Part shown: positions 6,701 to 15,651 of the stretch, piece by piece | Position numbering within the stretch: the first letter of the stretch is position 1 | How the letters are laid out: each line of letters starts with the position of its first letter | Assembly: GCA_019244055.1 (NCBI GenBank) | Contig: JAFATG010000071.1 | Location: 1-42,646 of the forward strand | Direction of reading: 5' to 3' | Origin: Acidobacteriaceae bacterium | GTDB lineage: Bacteria; Acidobacteriota; Terriglobia; Bryobacterales; Bryobacteraceae | Length of the DNA stretch: 42,646 bases | Made by a program: the position numbers and the translations under genes | Notes under the pieces: model-generated | What the model saw: only the letters and a program-made list of their open reading frames with translations | Databases searched by the model: none | Told to the model about the DNA's origin: nothing

Positions 6701-7828
6701 ATGTCAGCCGTCGGCGACCGCATCCGCAGTGTGCGATCAGCGCGGGGGATTACTCAGCTGGAGCTGGCGCGCCGCGCCAGTATCTCACGTCAGGCGCTTG
6801 GCGCGATCGAGGCCGGGCTTTATCAGCCCAGCGTCACGGTCGCACTCAGTCTGGCACATGAGCTCGGAGAAACCGTCGAGAGTCTGTTTGCCGAAAAAGA
6901 TGAACAACCCTGCACGCGAATCGACGCCACCTGGTCCAACGCGGAAATGGCCTTGGCAGGATCACCGTGCAGAGTTGCGCTCGCGCGGGTGGCCGGCAAG
7001 ATTGTCGCAACACCACAACCAGCCGTGCGCTTGTGGCTTTCGCCGGCAGCGGGGTTCGCCGAACACATTGGGCCCAGGCGGGCAGCGGTTTCGACCTACT
7101 GGTCCCAAGCCGAGATCGACGCGACACTTTTGATCGCAGGATGTGACCCGGCGACAACGATATTGTCGGATTGGTTCGCGCGCCGGCGCTCTCCTGTTAC
7201 TGCCGTTGCGCTGCGCTGTTCGAGCAGCAAGGCGCTCTCAATACTGGCTAAAGGCGGCGCGCACGTCGCCGGGGTTCATCTGCGCGACCCCAAGAGCGGC
7301 GAATACAATCTTTCATCGGTTCGAAACGCGATTGGACGCAAGCCTTTGATGATGGTGAACTTCGCGCGCTGGGAGCTTGGCCTCGCTGTGACCGCACGCA
7401 ATCCGGCTAACATCCGAGGGTTTGCCGATCTGGCGCGGCCTCGGATCAGAGTTGTGAATCGGGAACAGGGTTCGGGCGCGCGGTTGGCCCTCGACGAAGC
7501 ATTAAAAGAGCTCGGCGTAAACGCGCGACAGGTCAATGGCTATACGCGAGAGTTGCCGGGGCATCTAGAAGTAGCTGAGGCTATCGCATCGGCGCAAGCC
7601 GATGCGGGCGTGACGATTCGGGTAGCCGCAGAAGCCTATGGACTCGCTTTCATCCCGCTGCGAGAGGAGCGTTACGATCTCGTTGTTCTTCAGGATCAAT
7701 CCGAGTTGGGTCCGGTCAAGGCCATGTTTGATGCGCTCAACTCAAGGCGGTTCGCCCGCGAATTATCGCAGCTGTGCGGCTACGACACGAGCGAGATGGG
7801 CAAAGAGCTCGCGCGGATCAACTGTTAA
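6701..7828 (+). CDS. HTH regulator fused to a substrate-binding domain
   Basis: A 375-residue protein. An N-terminal XRE-type helix-turn-helix (residues 1-60: GDRIRSVRSARGITQLELAR, RASISRQALGAIEAG) is followed by a periplasmic-binding-protein-like domain (about 120-340: SSKALSILAKGGAHVAGVHL, NREQGSGARLALDEAL, then ADAGVTIRVAAEAYGLAFIP). Such fusions sense a small ligand in the cytoplasm; many are linked to molybdate transport. I start at ATG 6701, just before the HTH, rather than at an upstream in-frame start that adds 25 unrelated residues. The divergent importer operon is the likely target and molybdate or tungstate the likely ligand, by context. Confidence 0.85.
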   Translation: MSAVGDRIRSVRSARGITQLELARRASISRQALGAIEAGLYQPSVTVALSLAHELGETVESLFAEKDEQPCTRIDATWSNAEMALAGSPCRVALARVAGKIVATPQPAVRLWLSPAAGFAEHIGPRRAAVSTYWSQAEIDATLLIAGCDPATTILSDWFARRRSPVTAVALRCSSSKALSILAKGGAHVAGVHLRDPKSGEYNLSSVRNAIGRKPLMMVNFARWELGLAVTARNPANIRGFADLARPRIRVVNREQGSGARLALDEALKELGVNARQVNGYTRELPGHLEVAEAIASAQADAGVTIRVAAEAYGLAFIPLREERYDLVVLQDQSELGPVKAMFDALNSRRFARELSQLCGYDTSEMGKELARINC

Positions 7829-7948
7829 TTCGTGGCTAAAACAGCCCGTCATTCGACTATTGTCGACCATTTTACGTGAAGCTTTAAGTCAGCCGTTCAG
7901 AATTCCCTAAGGCACAGCCAAGTAGGTCACACATCGGAGGAAAGCAAC

Positions 7949-9451
7949 ATGGCAGCAGCAGCTCCATCAATTGAGAAAGCGGCGCGAGGAATAAGCTCGG
8001 CGCCGGTCCTGGATTTTCTCAAGAAACCCAAACAAGTGCTGATCGGCGGTAAATGGATGCCGGCGAAATCAGGAAAAACGTTCGAGACCATTAATCCAGC
8101 CAACGAGGAGGTGCTCGCCCTGGTAGCCGAGGGCGACAAGGCCGACGTCGATGAAGCCGTGAAGGTTGCGCGCAGGGCCTACGAACAAGGCAAATGGCCG
8201 AGCATCGGACCTCATCAGCGCGCGCGCTATCTGTTCAAAATCGCGGACCTCATCGAAACGCACGCCGACGAACTGGCGACGTTGGAAACGCTCAACAATG
8301 GAATGGCGATTTCGCTGGCGCGCGGCATGGTTGCCGGAGCGGCGGAAGTCTTCCGCTATTACGGCGGATGGTCCACCAAGATTTACGGCGAGACCAATCC
8401 CTCCGACCCGTCCATGTTCAATTACACGTTACATGAGCCGGTCGGCGTGTGCGGCCAGATAATTCCGTGGAACGGACCGATTGCGATGTTCGCCTGGAAA
8501 GTTGCGCCGGCGCTCGCCTGCGGCAACGTCTCGATTCTGAAGCCGGCCGAGCAGACGCCGCTCACTGCTCTGAGGCTCGGGGAGTTGGTTCTGGAGGCCG
8601 GGGTTCCGGAAGGAGTCGTTAACATAATTACCGGCTTTGGCGAAACCGCGGGCGCTGCGATCGCAAGTCATCCCGATATCGACAAGGTTGCCTTTACCGG
8701 CTCGACCGAAGTCCGGAAGCTGATTCTGCAGGCCTCTGCGGGCAATCTGAAACGCGTTTCGCTCGAGCTCGGCGGCAAATCGCCTAATGTTATCTTCGCT
8801 GACGCCGACCTGGAGTCGGCGGTCTCGACCTCGATGTTCGGTTTCTGCATGTTGTCGGGACAAGTCTGCTGCGCTGGAACACGCGTTTTCGTGCAGCAAG
8901 ATTTTCAAGACACGTTTGTAGATGCGTTGACGCGATACACCGCGGACTTCAAGGCGAGCGATCCACTCGATCCCAAAACCACGGTGGGACCCTTGGTCTC
9001 GAAAGAACAGTTCAACCGCGTCAAGTCGTACCTGGAGCTAGGGAAGAAGGAAGGCGCTACGCCTGCGCTTGGAGGCGAGGTGGGAACCGGCAAGGGCTAC
9101 TTCGTCGATCCGGCAATCTTCACCGGCGTCAGGAACAACATGAGGATCGCGCAGGAAGAGATCTTCGGACCGGTTGCCTCGGTGATCCCTTTTAAGGACG
9201 AGAACGATGCTGTCTTACAGGGCAATGATACTACCTACGGACTTGCCGCTGCAGTCTGGACCAATGATGTCAGCCGCGCCCACAAGGTCGCACGTGCTTT
9301 GAAGGCCGGGACCGTGTGGGTTAACTGCTACAACAATATCGATCCGATTTCGCCCTTCGGCGGTTACAAGCAGTCGGGTATCGGACGAGAGCTGGGCAGA
9401 TACGCCATCGACCTCTATACGCAGGTTAAATCAGTTTGGATGAAGCTGTAG
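7949..9451 (+). CDS. NAD(P)-dependent aldehyde dehydrogenase
   Basis: A 500-residue cytoplasmic ALDH of normal length. Visible landmarks are the nucleotide-binding PWNGPIAMFAWKVAPALA and ILKPAEQTPLTAL, FTGSTEVRK, general base Glu273 in VSLELGGKSPN, catalytic Cys307 in GQVCCAGTR, the EEIFGPV motif and SPFGGYKQSGIGRELG near the end. It oxidises an aldehyde to the acid; substrate is not evident. A GGAGGAAAG site precedes the ATG by about 6 bases. The same-strand Mo hydroxylase gene starts about 160 bases later, so the two may act on related aldehydes, one NAD-dependent and one molybdenum-dependent. Confidence 0.93.
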   Translation: MAAAAPSIEKAARGISSAPVLDFLKKPKQVLIGGKWMPAKSGKTFETINPANEEVLALVAEGDKADVDEAVKVARRAYEQGKWPSIGPHQRARYLFKIADLIETHADELATLETLNNGMAISLARGMVAGAAEVFRYYGGWSTKIYGETNPSDPSMFNYTLHEPVGVCGQIIPWNGPIAMFAWKVAPALACGNVSILKPAEQTPLTALRLGELVLEAGVPEGVVNIITGFGETAGAAIASHPDIDKVAFTGSTEVRKLILQASAGNLKRVSLELGGKSPNVIFADADLESAVSTSMFGFCMLSGQVCCAGTRVFVQQDFQDTFVDALTRYTADFKASDPLDPKTTVGPLVSKEQFNRVKSYLELGKKEGATPALGGEVGTGKGYFVDPAIFTGVRNNMRIAQEEIFGPVASVIPFKDENDAVLQGNDTTYGLAAAVWTNDVSRAHKVARALKAGTVWVNCYNNIDPISPFGGYKQSGIGRELGRYAIDLYTQVKSVWMKL

Positions 9452-9615
9452 CAGCTCGTTTTGTGGTGCTTGCCAGAGTGCTCGCCACATAAATGACGGC
9501 GCCCGGTTGGCCGCTTGCATCGGCTGGGCGCCCTCCCCTGTTCGTTCATCACGATTCACAGATCACTTATCAAGCTCCGAGCGACTGCCCGACACTGGCC
9601 TTAGAGAGCGGCACT

Positions 9616-11931
9616 ATGTCAGAAAATAATGGCTCCAATAACAACAACGGCGCACATCCTCATTTTCGGGTAATTGGGACCCGGCCCATCCGCCATGACG
9701 GCGCGGACAAGGTTACCGGGCGCGCCAAGTACGGTGCCGATTATGCCCTCCCTGGGATGCTTCACGCGAAAATCCTGCGAAGCCCTCATGCCCATGCCCG
9801 GATCAAAAAAATCAATACTGCCGAAGCACTGAACCTCCCAGGCGTTTTCGCCGTGATTACCGGTGCAGATTTACCGGAGATCGCCAGCAAGACCGAACAG
9901 GTCGGCGAGGGCGCAGTGAACGCGCGCTATCTCTCTATGAAAATCCTCGCCCGCGACAAGGTTCTCTACGACGGTCAGGCTGTTGCGGCGGTTGCCGCCA
10001 GCGATCGGCACACCGCAGAGGAAGCACTTCGCCTGATTGAAGTTGAGTATGAACCCCTGCCGCCCGTCATGACGGTGGACGAGGCTATGCGAGCGGACGC
10101 GCCAATTGTCCTCGAAGACCTGCGCAGCAAGGAAGAAGGTCCGGATAAAGAAACCAACGTCGCTAATCATCTTCAATTCAAGCGGGGTGATATTGACGAG
10201 GGCTTCAGGGCCGCCGACTACGTAGTAGAACGCGAATTCAATACCGCAATGGTGCACCAGGGATATGTTGAGCCGCACAACGCAGTTGCGGTTTACAACA
10301 GTGATGGTCATGCGACTATCTACTGCTCCAGCCAGGGACCATTCGCTATCCGCTCGCTTACTTCTCAGGTGCTCAAGATGTCGGAGGGCAACATCAAGGT
10401 GGTGCCGGCGGAGATCGGAGGCGGTTTCGGCGGAAAATTGACAGCATACCTTGAACCAATTGCGGTGCTGCTGTCGAAGAAAAGCGGCCGGCCAGTAAAG
10501 CTGGTCATGACCCGAGCCGAGGTCCTGCGCGCCACCGGACCGACTTCTGGTTCAAAGATCCGGTGCAAGCTGGGAGCGACCAGGGATCGAAAGCTAGTCG
10601 CCGCTAAGATCTGGATGGCTTACGAGGCAGGCGCGTTTCCAGGCTCGCCAGTAGGCGCGGGGGCAATGACCATTGTGGCGTCATACAAGATCCCGCATCT
10701 GCTCATCGACGCGTACGATGTGATCGTCAACCGGCCGAAGACCGCAGCCTACCGCGCTCCTGGAGCGAGCAATGCGGCGTTCGCTTCGGAAACTATAATT
10801 GACGAATTGGCGGAGCGCTGCGGAATCGATCCGATCGACTTTCGCATTATAAATGCCGCAACCGAAGGCAGTCCGCAAACCGCCGGCCCACCGTTCCGTC
10901 GCATCGGCTTCGTTGAAACCTGCGAGGCCATAAAAAATAGCCCGCACTATCAATCTCAGCTCGAAGGCGCAAATCGCGGGCGTGGAGTCGCCGCCGGGTT
11001 CTGGTTCAATGCAGGACTTCAGTCATCCGCGACCGTCAATATTCACAGCGACGGTACGGCCAGCGTCGTCACCGGCTCGGTAGATATCGGCGGCTCGCGG
11101 GCCTCGATGGCAATGATCACGGCTGAGGTGCTGGGGCTCGAAATCGACGATGTAAGGCCGCTGGTCGCCGATACCGATTCAATCGGCCACACCGACGTAA
11201 CCGGCGGCAGCAGGACGACTCTCGCCACCGGTCAAGCCGTGTATGAAGCAGCACAGGATGCCTTGCGCCAGCTCAAGGAAAGGGCAGCCAGGCTTTGGGA
11301 GAAGAAGCCCGAGGAGGTCGCGTTTGATGGCCGCGTCTTCAGTGCTAACGGCCAAGGCATCTCACCACTCACAGTGAAGCAAGTGGCCCCCAGATTGGCG
11401 CGCACAGGTGGTCCAGTGGTTGGCCGCGCCACCGTTAACGCGCGCGGGGTGGGTCCGGCGTTCGCCGTGACCCTGGTCGATGTCGAGATAGATCCTGATA
11501 CCGGCAAGAGCCAGGTTTTGCGCTGCACGGTTGCGCAAGACACAGGACGCGCAATTCATCCCAGCTACGTTGAAGGTCAGATGCAAGGGGGTACCGCACA
11601 GGGCCTCGGATGGGCTCTTAACGAGGAATACATTTACGACGGCAAAGGCACCCTGCGGAATTTCGGCTTGCTCGATTACCGCATGCCGACCTGCCTGGAT
11701 CTCCCGATGATCGAAACAGCCATCGTCGAAGTGGCCAATCCCGGTCATCCACTGGGGATTAGGGGTGTCGGAGAAGTATCAATCGTTCCGCCCCCCGCAG
11801 CGGCGGCGAACGCGGTCTACCGTGCGGTTGGCGTCCGGATGACCGAGCTGCCCATGTCGCCTCCCCGCGTACTTAAAGCGATGCATGAAAAAACAATGCA
11901 GGGCGAGAACCAGGCTGCTGCTGCGGATTGA
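9616..11931 (+). CDS. Xanthine dehydrogenase-family molybdopterin-binding subunit
   Basis: A 771-residue large subunit of the xanthine oxidase/aldehyde oxidoreductase family. The N-domain reads DKVTGRAKYGADYALPGMLH; the Mo-binding part shows VPAEIGGGFGGKLTAYLEP, AAYRAPGASNAAFASE, VAQDTGRAIHPSYVEGQMQG and the C-terminal GIRGVGE block that supplies the catalytic Glu. It would hydroxylate an aldehyde or N-heterocycle using the Mo-cytosine dinucleotide cofactor. I start at ATG 9616; an open stretch of 41 codons upstream has no family features. The [2Fe-2S] and FAD partner subunits expected beside it are absent, so either partners are encoded elsewhere or electrons leave by another route. Its end overlaps the next gene by 47 bases. 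Confidence 0.92.
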   Translation: MSENNGSNNNNGAHPHFRVIGTRPIRHDGADKVTGRAKYGADYALPGMLHAKILRSPHAHARIKKINTAEALNLPGVFAVITGADLPEIASKTEQVGEGAVNARYLSMKILARDKVLYDGQAVAAVAASDRHTAEEALRLIEVEYEPLPPVMTVDEAMRADAPIVLEDLRSKEEGPDKETNVANHLQFKRGDIDEGFRAADYVVEREFNTAMVHQGYVEPHNAVAVYNSDGHATIYCSSQGPFAIRSLTSQVLKMSEGNIKVVPAEIGGGFGGKLTAYLEPIAVLLSKKSGRPVKLVMTRAEVLRATGPTSGSKIRCKLGATRDRKLVAAKIWMAYEAGAFPGSPVGAGAMTIVASYKIPHLLIDAYDVIVNRPKTAAYRAPGASNAAFASETIIDELAERCGIDPIDFRIINAATEGSPQTAGPPFRRIGFVETCEAIKNSPHYQSQLEGANRGRGVAAGFWFNAGLQSSATVNIHSDGTASVVTGSVDIGGSRASMAMITAEVLGLEIDDVRPLVADTDSIGHTDVTGGSRTTLATGQAVYEAAQDALRQLKERAARLWEKKPEEVAFDGRVFSANGQGISPLTVKQVAPRLARTGGPVVGRATVNARGVGPAFAVTLVDVEIDPDTGKSQVLRCTVAQDTGRAIHPSYVEGQMQGGTAQGLGWALNEEYIYDGKGTLRNFGLLDYRMPTCLDLPMIETAIVEVANPGHPLGIRGVGEVSIVPPPAAAANAVYRAVGVRMTELPMSPPRVLKAMHEKTMQGENQAAAAD

Positions 11932-12448
11932 ACGTTTCGCAACGCGGCTGGCGCTGAGTTGTTTGCTCACGGCGCTTCTGCTCTCGTCCACCTTTGTGGC
12001 GGCCGAGCAGAGCGGTACGAGCTCTTCTGCCATCTTGCGCATCAGTGGGAAGATAGAGCATCCCATGGTCTTGCGGGCCGCTGATCTTCAGAGACTTCCG
12101 CACAAGCGCGTGACTGTGACCGATGACAAGGGCGCCCGCGTCACCTACGAAGGCGCCCTGGTCGTGGATCTTCTGCGAAGCGCAGGAGCACCATTAGGAA
12201 GACGGCTGCGCGGCGCACAAATGAAATCCTACGTGCGTGTCGATGCGTCTGACGGGTATCAGGTCATCTTCGCGCTCCCGGAATTTGATCGTGACTTCAC
12301 CGACCGGCTCATTCTGCTAGCCGACAAACGCGATGGACAACCGCTTTTAGCGCCGGAGGGGCCTTTCCGCATTATCGTTCCGGCCGAGAAACGCCATGCA
12401 CGATGGGTTCGGGAAGTGATTGATTTAGATGTTGAGCAGGCTCGCTAA
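11885..12448 (+). CDS. Secreted sulfite-oxidase-fold (molybdopterin-binding-like) protein
   Basis: A 187-residue protein with an Arg-rich N-terminus, a hydrophobic segment (LALSCLLTALLLSS) and likely cleavage near VAA. The mature domain runs ILRISGKIEHPMVLRAADLQ, TYEGALVVDLLRSAG, YVRVDASDGYQVIFALPEFD and FRIIVPAEKRHARWVREV. This is the compact oxidoreductase molybdopterin-binding fold. The mature part has no Cys, so the usual Mo-ligand Cys of sulfite oxidases is missing; it may bind cofactor or protein without catalysis. The 47-base overlap with the Mo hydroxylase gene points to co-transcription and a shared role. Start is the first ATG. Confidence 0.75.
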   Translation: MKKQCRARTRLLLRIERFATRLALSCLLTALLLSSTFVAAEQSGTSSSAILRISGKIEHPMVLRAADLQRLPHKRVTVTDDKGARVTYEGALVVDLLRSAGAPLGRRLRGAQMKSYVRVDASDGYQVIFALPEFDRDFTDRLILLADKRDGQPLLAPEGPFRIIVPAEKRHARWVREVIDLDVEQAR

Positions 12449-12482
12449 TCTCTGCTTCTTCGATGAGTGTTCGAGCCGAACA

Positions 12483-13034
12483 TTAATGCGGTGGCGGACC
12501 GGATAGAACCTTGATTTTCCTAATCCAAAAGGTGTCACGCCCACCAAACTTATCACCCGGAACAATTATGCGAGCAAAGCCGCTATCCGGGCCCAATGGT
12601 GAGCCGTTCTGGCTATCTGCTACAAGCACCTGCTCTCCTCCGAAATTGGGGTCGAGTTCCCCTAGAGCGAGTACTACTTGGTAGCAATCAGTAGCCGTTA
12701 TCTCCACGTACTGGAACTGACCGTCCCGCGTCGGGTCGGTCTTGATTCCCGCCGCCGTCAGCAGATTCCACAGAAGTACGCCGCCATAAGAAGCACTTTG
12801 CGGCCCGGTCTTGGTCAAGAACGTAACATTCTCAATGGAATGGGGCAGAGCCCCCAAGCTTTCTTCGTCATAAGCTGTTGGATTATTTACCTCGCCAGTC
12901 AGGACGAATTGCGAAGAATAGCCACCGGCGCAAGCGTTATCGTCGTTCTGGGCACCCTGGGCTGACGAGCCGTAGCCATTCATCCCAAGAGTGATGATGC
13001 AAAGTATCACCATTAAGCGGCACCGGAAACACAT
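12483..13034 (-). CDS. Second secreted sulfite-oxidase-fold protein
   Basis: A 183-residue precursor: signal peptide LMVILCIITLGMNGYGSSA, then QFVLTGEVNNPTAYDEESLG, ASYGGVLLWNLLTAAGI, YVEITATDCYQVVLALGELD and FARIIVPGDKFGGRDTFWIR. Its domain matches the protein encoded at 11885-12448 in order and spacing, so the two are divergent paralogues facing each other tail to tail. It has a Cys in TATDCYQVV but no CxGN-type Mo-ligand motif. Start chosen at ATG 13034, which has a GAGGAAGG site, rather than an in-frame start 70 codons upstream without signal features. Role unknown. Confidence 0.75.
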   Translation of the reverse strand: MCFRCRLMVILCIITLGMNGYGSSAQGAQNDDNACAGGYSSQFVLTGEVNNPTAYDEESLGALPHSIENVTFLTKTGPQSASYGGVLLWNLLTAAGIKTDPTRDGQFQYVEITATDCYQVVLALGELDPNFGGEQVLVADSQNGSPLGPDSGFARIIVPGDKFGGRDTFWIRKIKVLSGPPPH

Positions 13035-13276
13035 GACTTGCCTTCCTCTCTTATTCGGTTCACCTGATCGGCTTGCGCCGACCCTCTTCGACGCAAAACC
13101 GCCATAACTCTGGTCAATCGATGCTGATGGTGGCATAGACTCCTTTACAGCTGCGGATGGAACGCACTCTCGCTGGCTGAGTTGGAAATGCCGAAGCAAT
13201 TTCTTCCTGTCCTCGTCTCTAGTTCGTGACATAATCCTTGGCATCGAGCAAGATTTATGGCATTACTTACTCCGCT

Positions 13277-14206
13277 ATGCAAACGCACTTCCAGCGCGGC
13301 CTTTACCAACTGCTGCTCGTTCTCCTTGGATTAGCTGTTTTATTGGGCGTACCGACGATATGTCTTGCCCAGACTCCGTCCACCTCTGCCACCAGCGGAA
13401 CGGACGTCTTTTCTGCGATCAAAAATTATTTTGTGGATTGGTTCCCGCGCGTCACCCGTATTCAGAGCGAACAGCCGCGTTGGATTACACCCATCGTCAC
13501 AGTCACTCCGCGGCTGGAAGAGGAGTTCCGCTACGACCAGTTCTGGCAGGCGAACCCTTACGGACAGGCAACCGACAATTTCGGGGGCGGCAAAGGCTTG
13601 GAACTGATCCCCTTCCAAAATACGGAGATCATTCTGGGCGTGCCAGCCTGGATTGCTCACAACGGCCGCATCCTGCATCCAACCAAGAAAAAGCACCCCG
13701 CCACCGATGGCTGGGCCGATGAGACCTTCCTGATCAAATATCGCTTACTCTCGGCTAACGAGGAGAAGGGCAACTACATCGTTACCGCGTTCATGGGGTT
13801 TAGTGCGCCCACAGGTGACGATGGCAACAGCAATCATCACGGCATCTTCACGCCGACAATTGCGGCCGGTAAGGGGTTCGGCAATTTCGACGTTCAGACC
13901 ACCGCCGGTATCTCGCTGCCGGATGGGGGGCTGCAGCGATTGGGTATGCCGGTCGCTTGGAACACCGCATTTCAATACCGGATGTTGAAGTATATCTGGC
14001 CCGAATTCGAGGTGAACTATACCTGGTGGCCAAATGGCGAGCGCGAAGGCGAAACCCAGGTCTTTCTGACGCCTGGCATAATCATCGGGCGTATCCCAAT
14101 CCATGAGCGAATTGGAATTACCGCTGGATTCGGCTATCAGATCGCGGTTACCAAGCGTCCCACCTATAATCATGCGGCAATTTTAACCGGCCGCATTCCT
14201 TTCTGA
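13277..14206 (+). CDS. Outer-membrane beta-barrel protein
   Basis: A 309-residue precursor with a hydrophobic signal (LLLVLLGLAVLLGVPTICLA, cleavage before QTPST). The mature chain is rich in alternating aromatic/polar strands such as TPIVTVTPRLEEEFRYDQFW, YIVTAFMGFSAPTGDDGN and FEVNYTWWPNGEREGETQV, and ends in Phe (GRIPF), as outer-membrane barrels do. It resembles transporter-like OMP proteins of unknown cargo. Start chosen at ATG 13277, directly before the signal peptide. It diverges from the sulfite-oxidase-fold gene at 13034. Confidence 0.72.
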   Translation: MQTHFQRGLYQLLLVLLGLAVLLGVPTICLAQTPSTSATSGTDVFSAIKNYFVDWFPRVTRIQSEQPRWITPIVTVTPRLEEEFRYDQFWQANPYGQATDNFGGGKGLELIPFQNTEIILGVPAWIAHNGRILHPTKKKHPATDGWADETFLIKYRLLSANEEKGNYIVTAFMGFSAPTGDDGNSNHHGIFTPTIAAGKGFGNFDVQTTAGISLPDGGLQRLGMPVAWNTAFQYRMLKYIWPEFEVNYTWWPNGEREGETQVFLTPGIIIGRIPIHERIGITAGFGYQIAVTKRPTYNHAAILTGRIPF

Positions 14207-14681
14207 ACCCCTGTTGTGCATGTACTAGAGTCCGCTCGCAGACGAGTCTCGTAAGTCAGCCACCATCAGCACCAGCTTTTTAAATATCCCGACGTGACAA
14301 TCACGTGGCCGCAATCATAGGGTGGTGGTTCGTGAGCTGACCCCAATCGGCTCTTTCATGACGCAGCATTTCTGAGTCGCTTCTGCGAACAAAAAATAGC
14401 CGGATCCGCCCTGCCCCACGATTCGAGGACCTGTTTACTGTTCTTGACTCGAATGCCGCCCAACACATCCACGCCGTACTTAGGGTGCTACGCACCTTGT
14501 AAAGAGAGCGCTGTAAGACGAGGCTATCATTATATTTGTTTAAGGCTCGCTATACAGGTTAAAGAGCCATTAAAGAGCCATTATACTTATTTCCAACCAC
14601 TGTTAACACGACATCGGCAGAAGGCAGTCTTATCTCAACTAAAGCCAAGACATTGAGCCAAGCCCTCTACTTGTTACCTGC
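14207..14681. other. Gap with a possible decayed minus-strand coding stretch
   Basis: No intact gene. On the minus strand, 14481 to 14356 reads KYGVDVLGGIRVKNSKQVLE, SWGRADPAIF and so on to a stop, with coding-like composition but a stop immediately before it and no start. I do not recognise it. It may be the end of a decayed gene. No tRNA-like cloverleaf was found. Confidence 0.3.
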
Positions 14682-14948
14682 ATGACCCCTGCGGCGTCAC
14701 AGCGTACGATCCAGGTCCGCGCCCAGAGTCTTTATGAAGCGGTCGCCCAGGCCCTGCGCATTCTTCGCGAAGATGCCTGGTGCAATGATCTCTCTGGCAG
14801 AGCGTGGCCAGCCTCGTCGTCAAGATAAGCCAGCCGGCAGTTGAGCATCGCGTGCGGCTCAAGGATCTCCAACTGGGTGGACTCGGCCGGCAGGCGCCCG
14901 GCCGAGGTGGCCTTGAAGGGCCAGCTTCGCGATATTGTCTCGAAGTGA
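14682..14948 (+). pseudogene. Conserved small hypothetical protein with two compensating frameshifts
   Basis: Three frames join into one 88-residue protein. From ATG 14682: TIQVRAQSLYEAVAQALRIL and REDAWCNDL. Then, shifted, from about 14804: ASLVVKISQPAVEHRVRLKD. Then, back in the first frame from 14874: WVDSAGRRPAEVALKGQLRD, IVSK and a stop. The pattern matches a small soil-bacterial family that reads like IxVRAxSLYEA, HxVRVxDxxxWL and SPAEVxLKxxLRxML; its function is unknown to me. The two indels cancel in frame, leaving about 28 residues misread. Sequencing error or recent decay are both possible. Confidence 0.65.
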
Positions 14949-15312
14949 CTATGTGTACCGCCGCCCGTGAAGGCAAAAAAGTCAGGCGTACTTTCCCTGA
15001 TGTTTGTTCATGATGCTTATATCGACAATATCGAAATCAAGCTGCTTAAAGACAAGCTGTAGGCTGCGGAACACCGCTTGCTGCATAGTCATCGTTGCTT
15101 ACCTCCCAGGCATCAGCTGCGGGTAGGGCACTCCCGCTTCCGGTTTAATAAGCCTTTCCTGTCGCGAGGAGAGCGGCCAACGCACGTGAGGGAAGCAAGC
15201 GCATTAAATCGTCACCCAAAGGGACGATCGTAACTTAAAGGACCAGCTGCGCCATGGGCCGCGCGCCGGCCTCTCCCGCCGACGCCGATACATACTTCTA
15301 TGGGGAATCCTT
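14949..15312. other. Gap before the receiver gene
   Basis: No confident gene. A short plus-strand frame ends MFVHDAYIDNIEIKLLKDKL at 15061, and a 36-codon minus-strand frame (15092 to 14982) overlaps it; I recognise neither. No terminator with a T run was seen. Confidence 0.3.
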
Positions 15313-15651
15313 ATGGGACGGCTTTTGATTGTCGACGACGAAGTAGCCATCCGCGAAACGTTGACTGAACTTGTAGGTAAAGATGGCCGTGACATTTTAA
15401 CAGCGAGCGATGGGCAGGAGGCGCTCGAACGCCTGATCGAAGTTCCACGCCCATGTTTAATTCTGCTTGACCTGATGATGCCGCGAATGGACGGCTGGGA
15501 ATTTCTGCAGCGCAAATCGGCCGATCCATTGATCGCCGATATTCCTACAATCGTGCTGTCTGCCTCGGGCAGGCCCGCTGGCGCAAAGCACCAGTTGGCT
15601 AAACCTGTTGACGTCGAAAGGCTATTAGCTTTGGTCGATCAGTATTGCTGA
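15313..15651 (+). CDS. Stand-alone response regulator receiver protein
   Basis: A 112-residue CheY-like protein with no output domain: acidic pair in LLIVDDE (Asp8-Asp9), phospho-acceptor Asp in ILLDLMMPRMDGWEF, Ser in IVLSASG and the conserved Lys in QLAKPVDVERLL. The stretch between the Ser and the Lys is about 10 residues shorter than in CheY, so alpha-4 is reduced. It would relay phosphate by protein contact. The catalase gene follows on the same strand 330 bases later, and a soluble histidine kinase is encoded near 20 kb; pairing with it is only a guess. A decayed copy of its C-terminal part lies at 29450-29586. Confidence 0.83.
   Translation: MGRLLIVDDEVAIRETLTELVGKDGRDILTASDGQEALERLIEVPRPCLILLDLMMPRMDGWEFLQRKSADPLIADIPTIVLSASGRPAGAKHQLAKPVDVERLLALVDQYC

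Noticed and set aside
9493-9615. Longer start for the Mo hydroxylase
   Set aside because: The extra 41 residues lack homology; the ATG at 9616 begins just before the conserved domain.
14301-14495. Possible tRNA in the gap after the outer-membrane protein
   Set aside because: A tRNA-like phrase is present but no cloverleaf with acceptor and T arms can be drawn.
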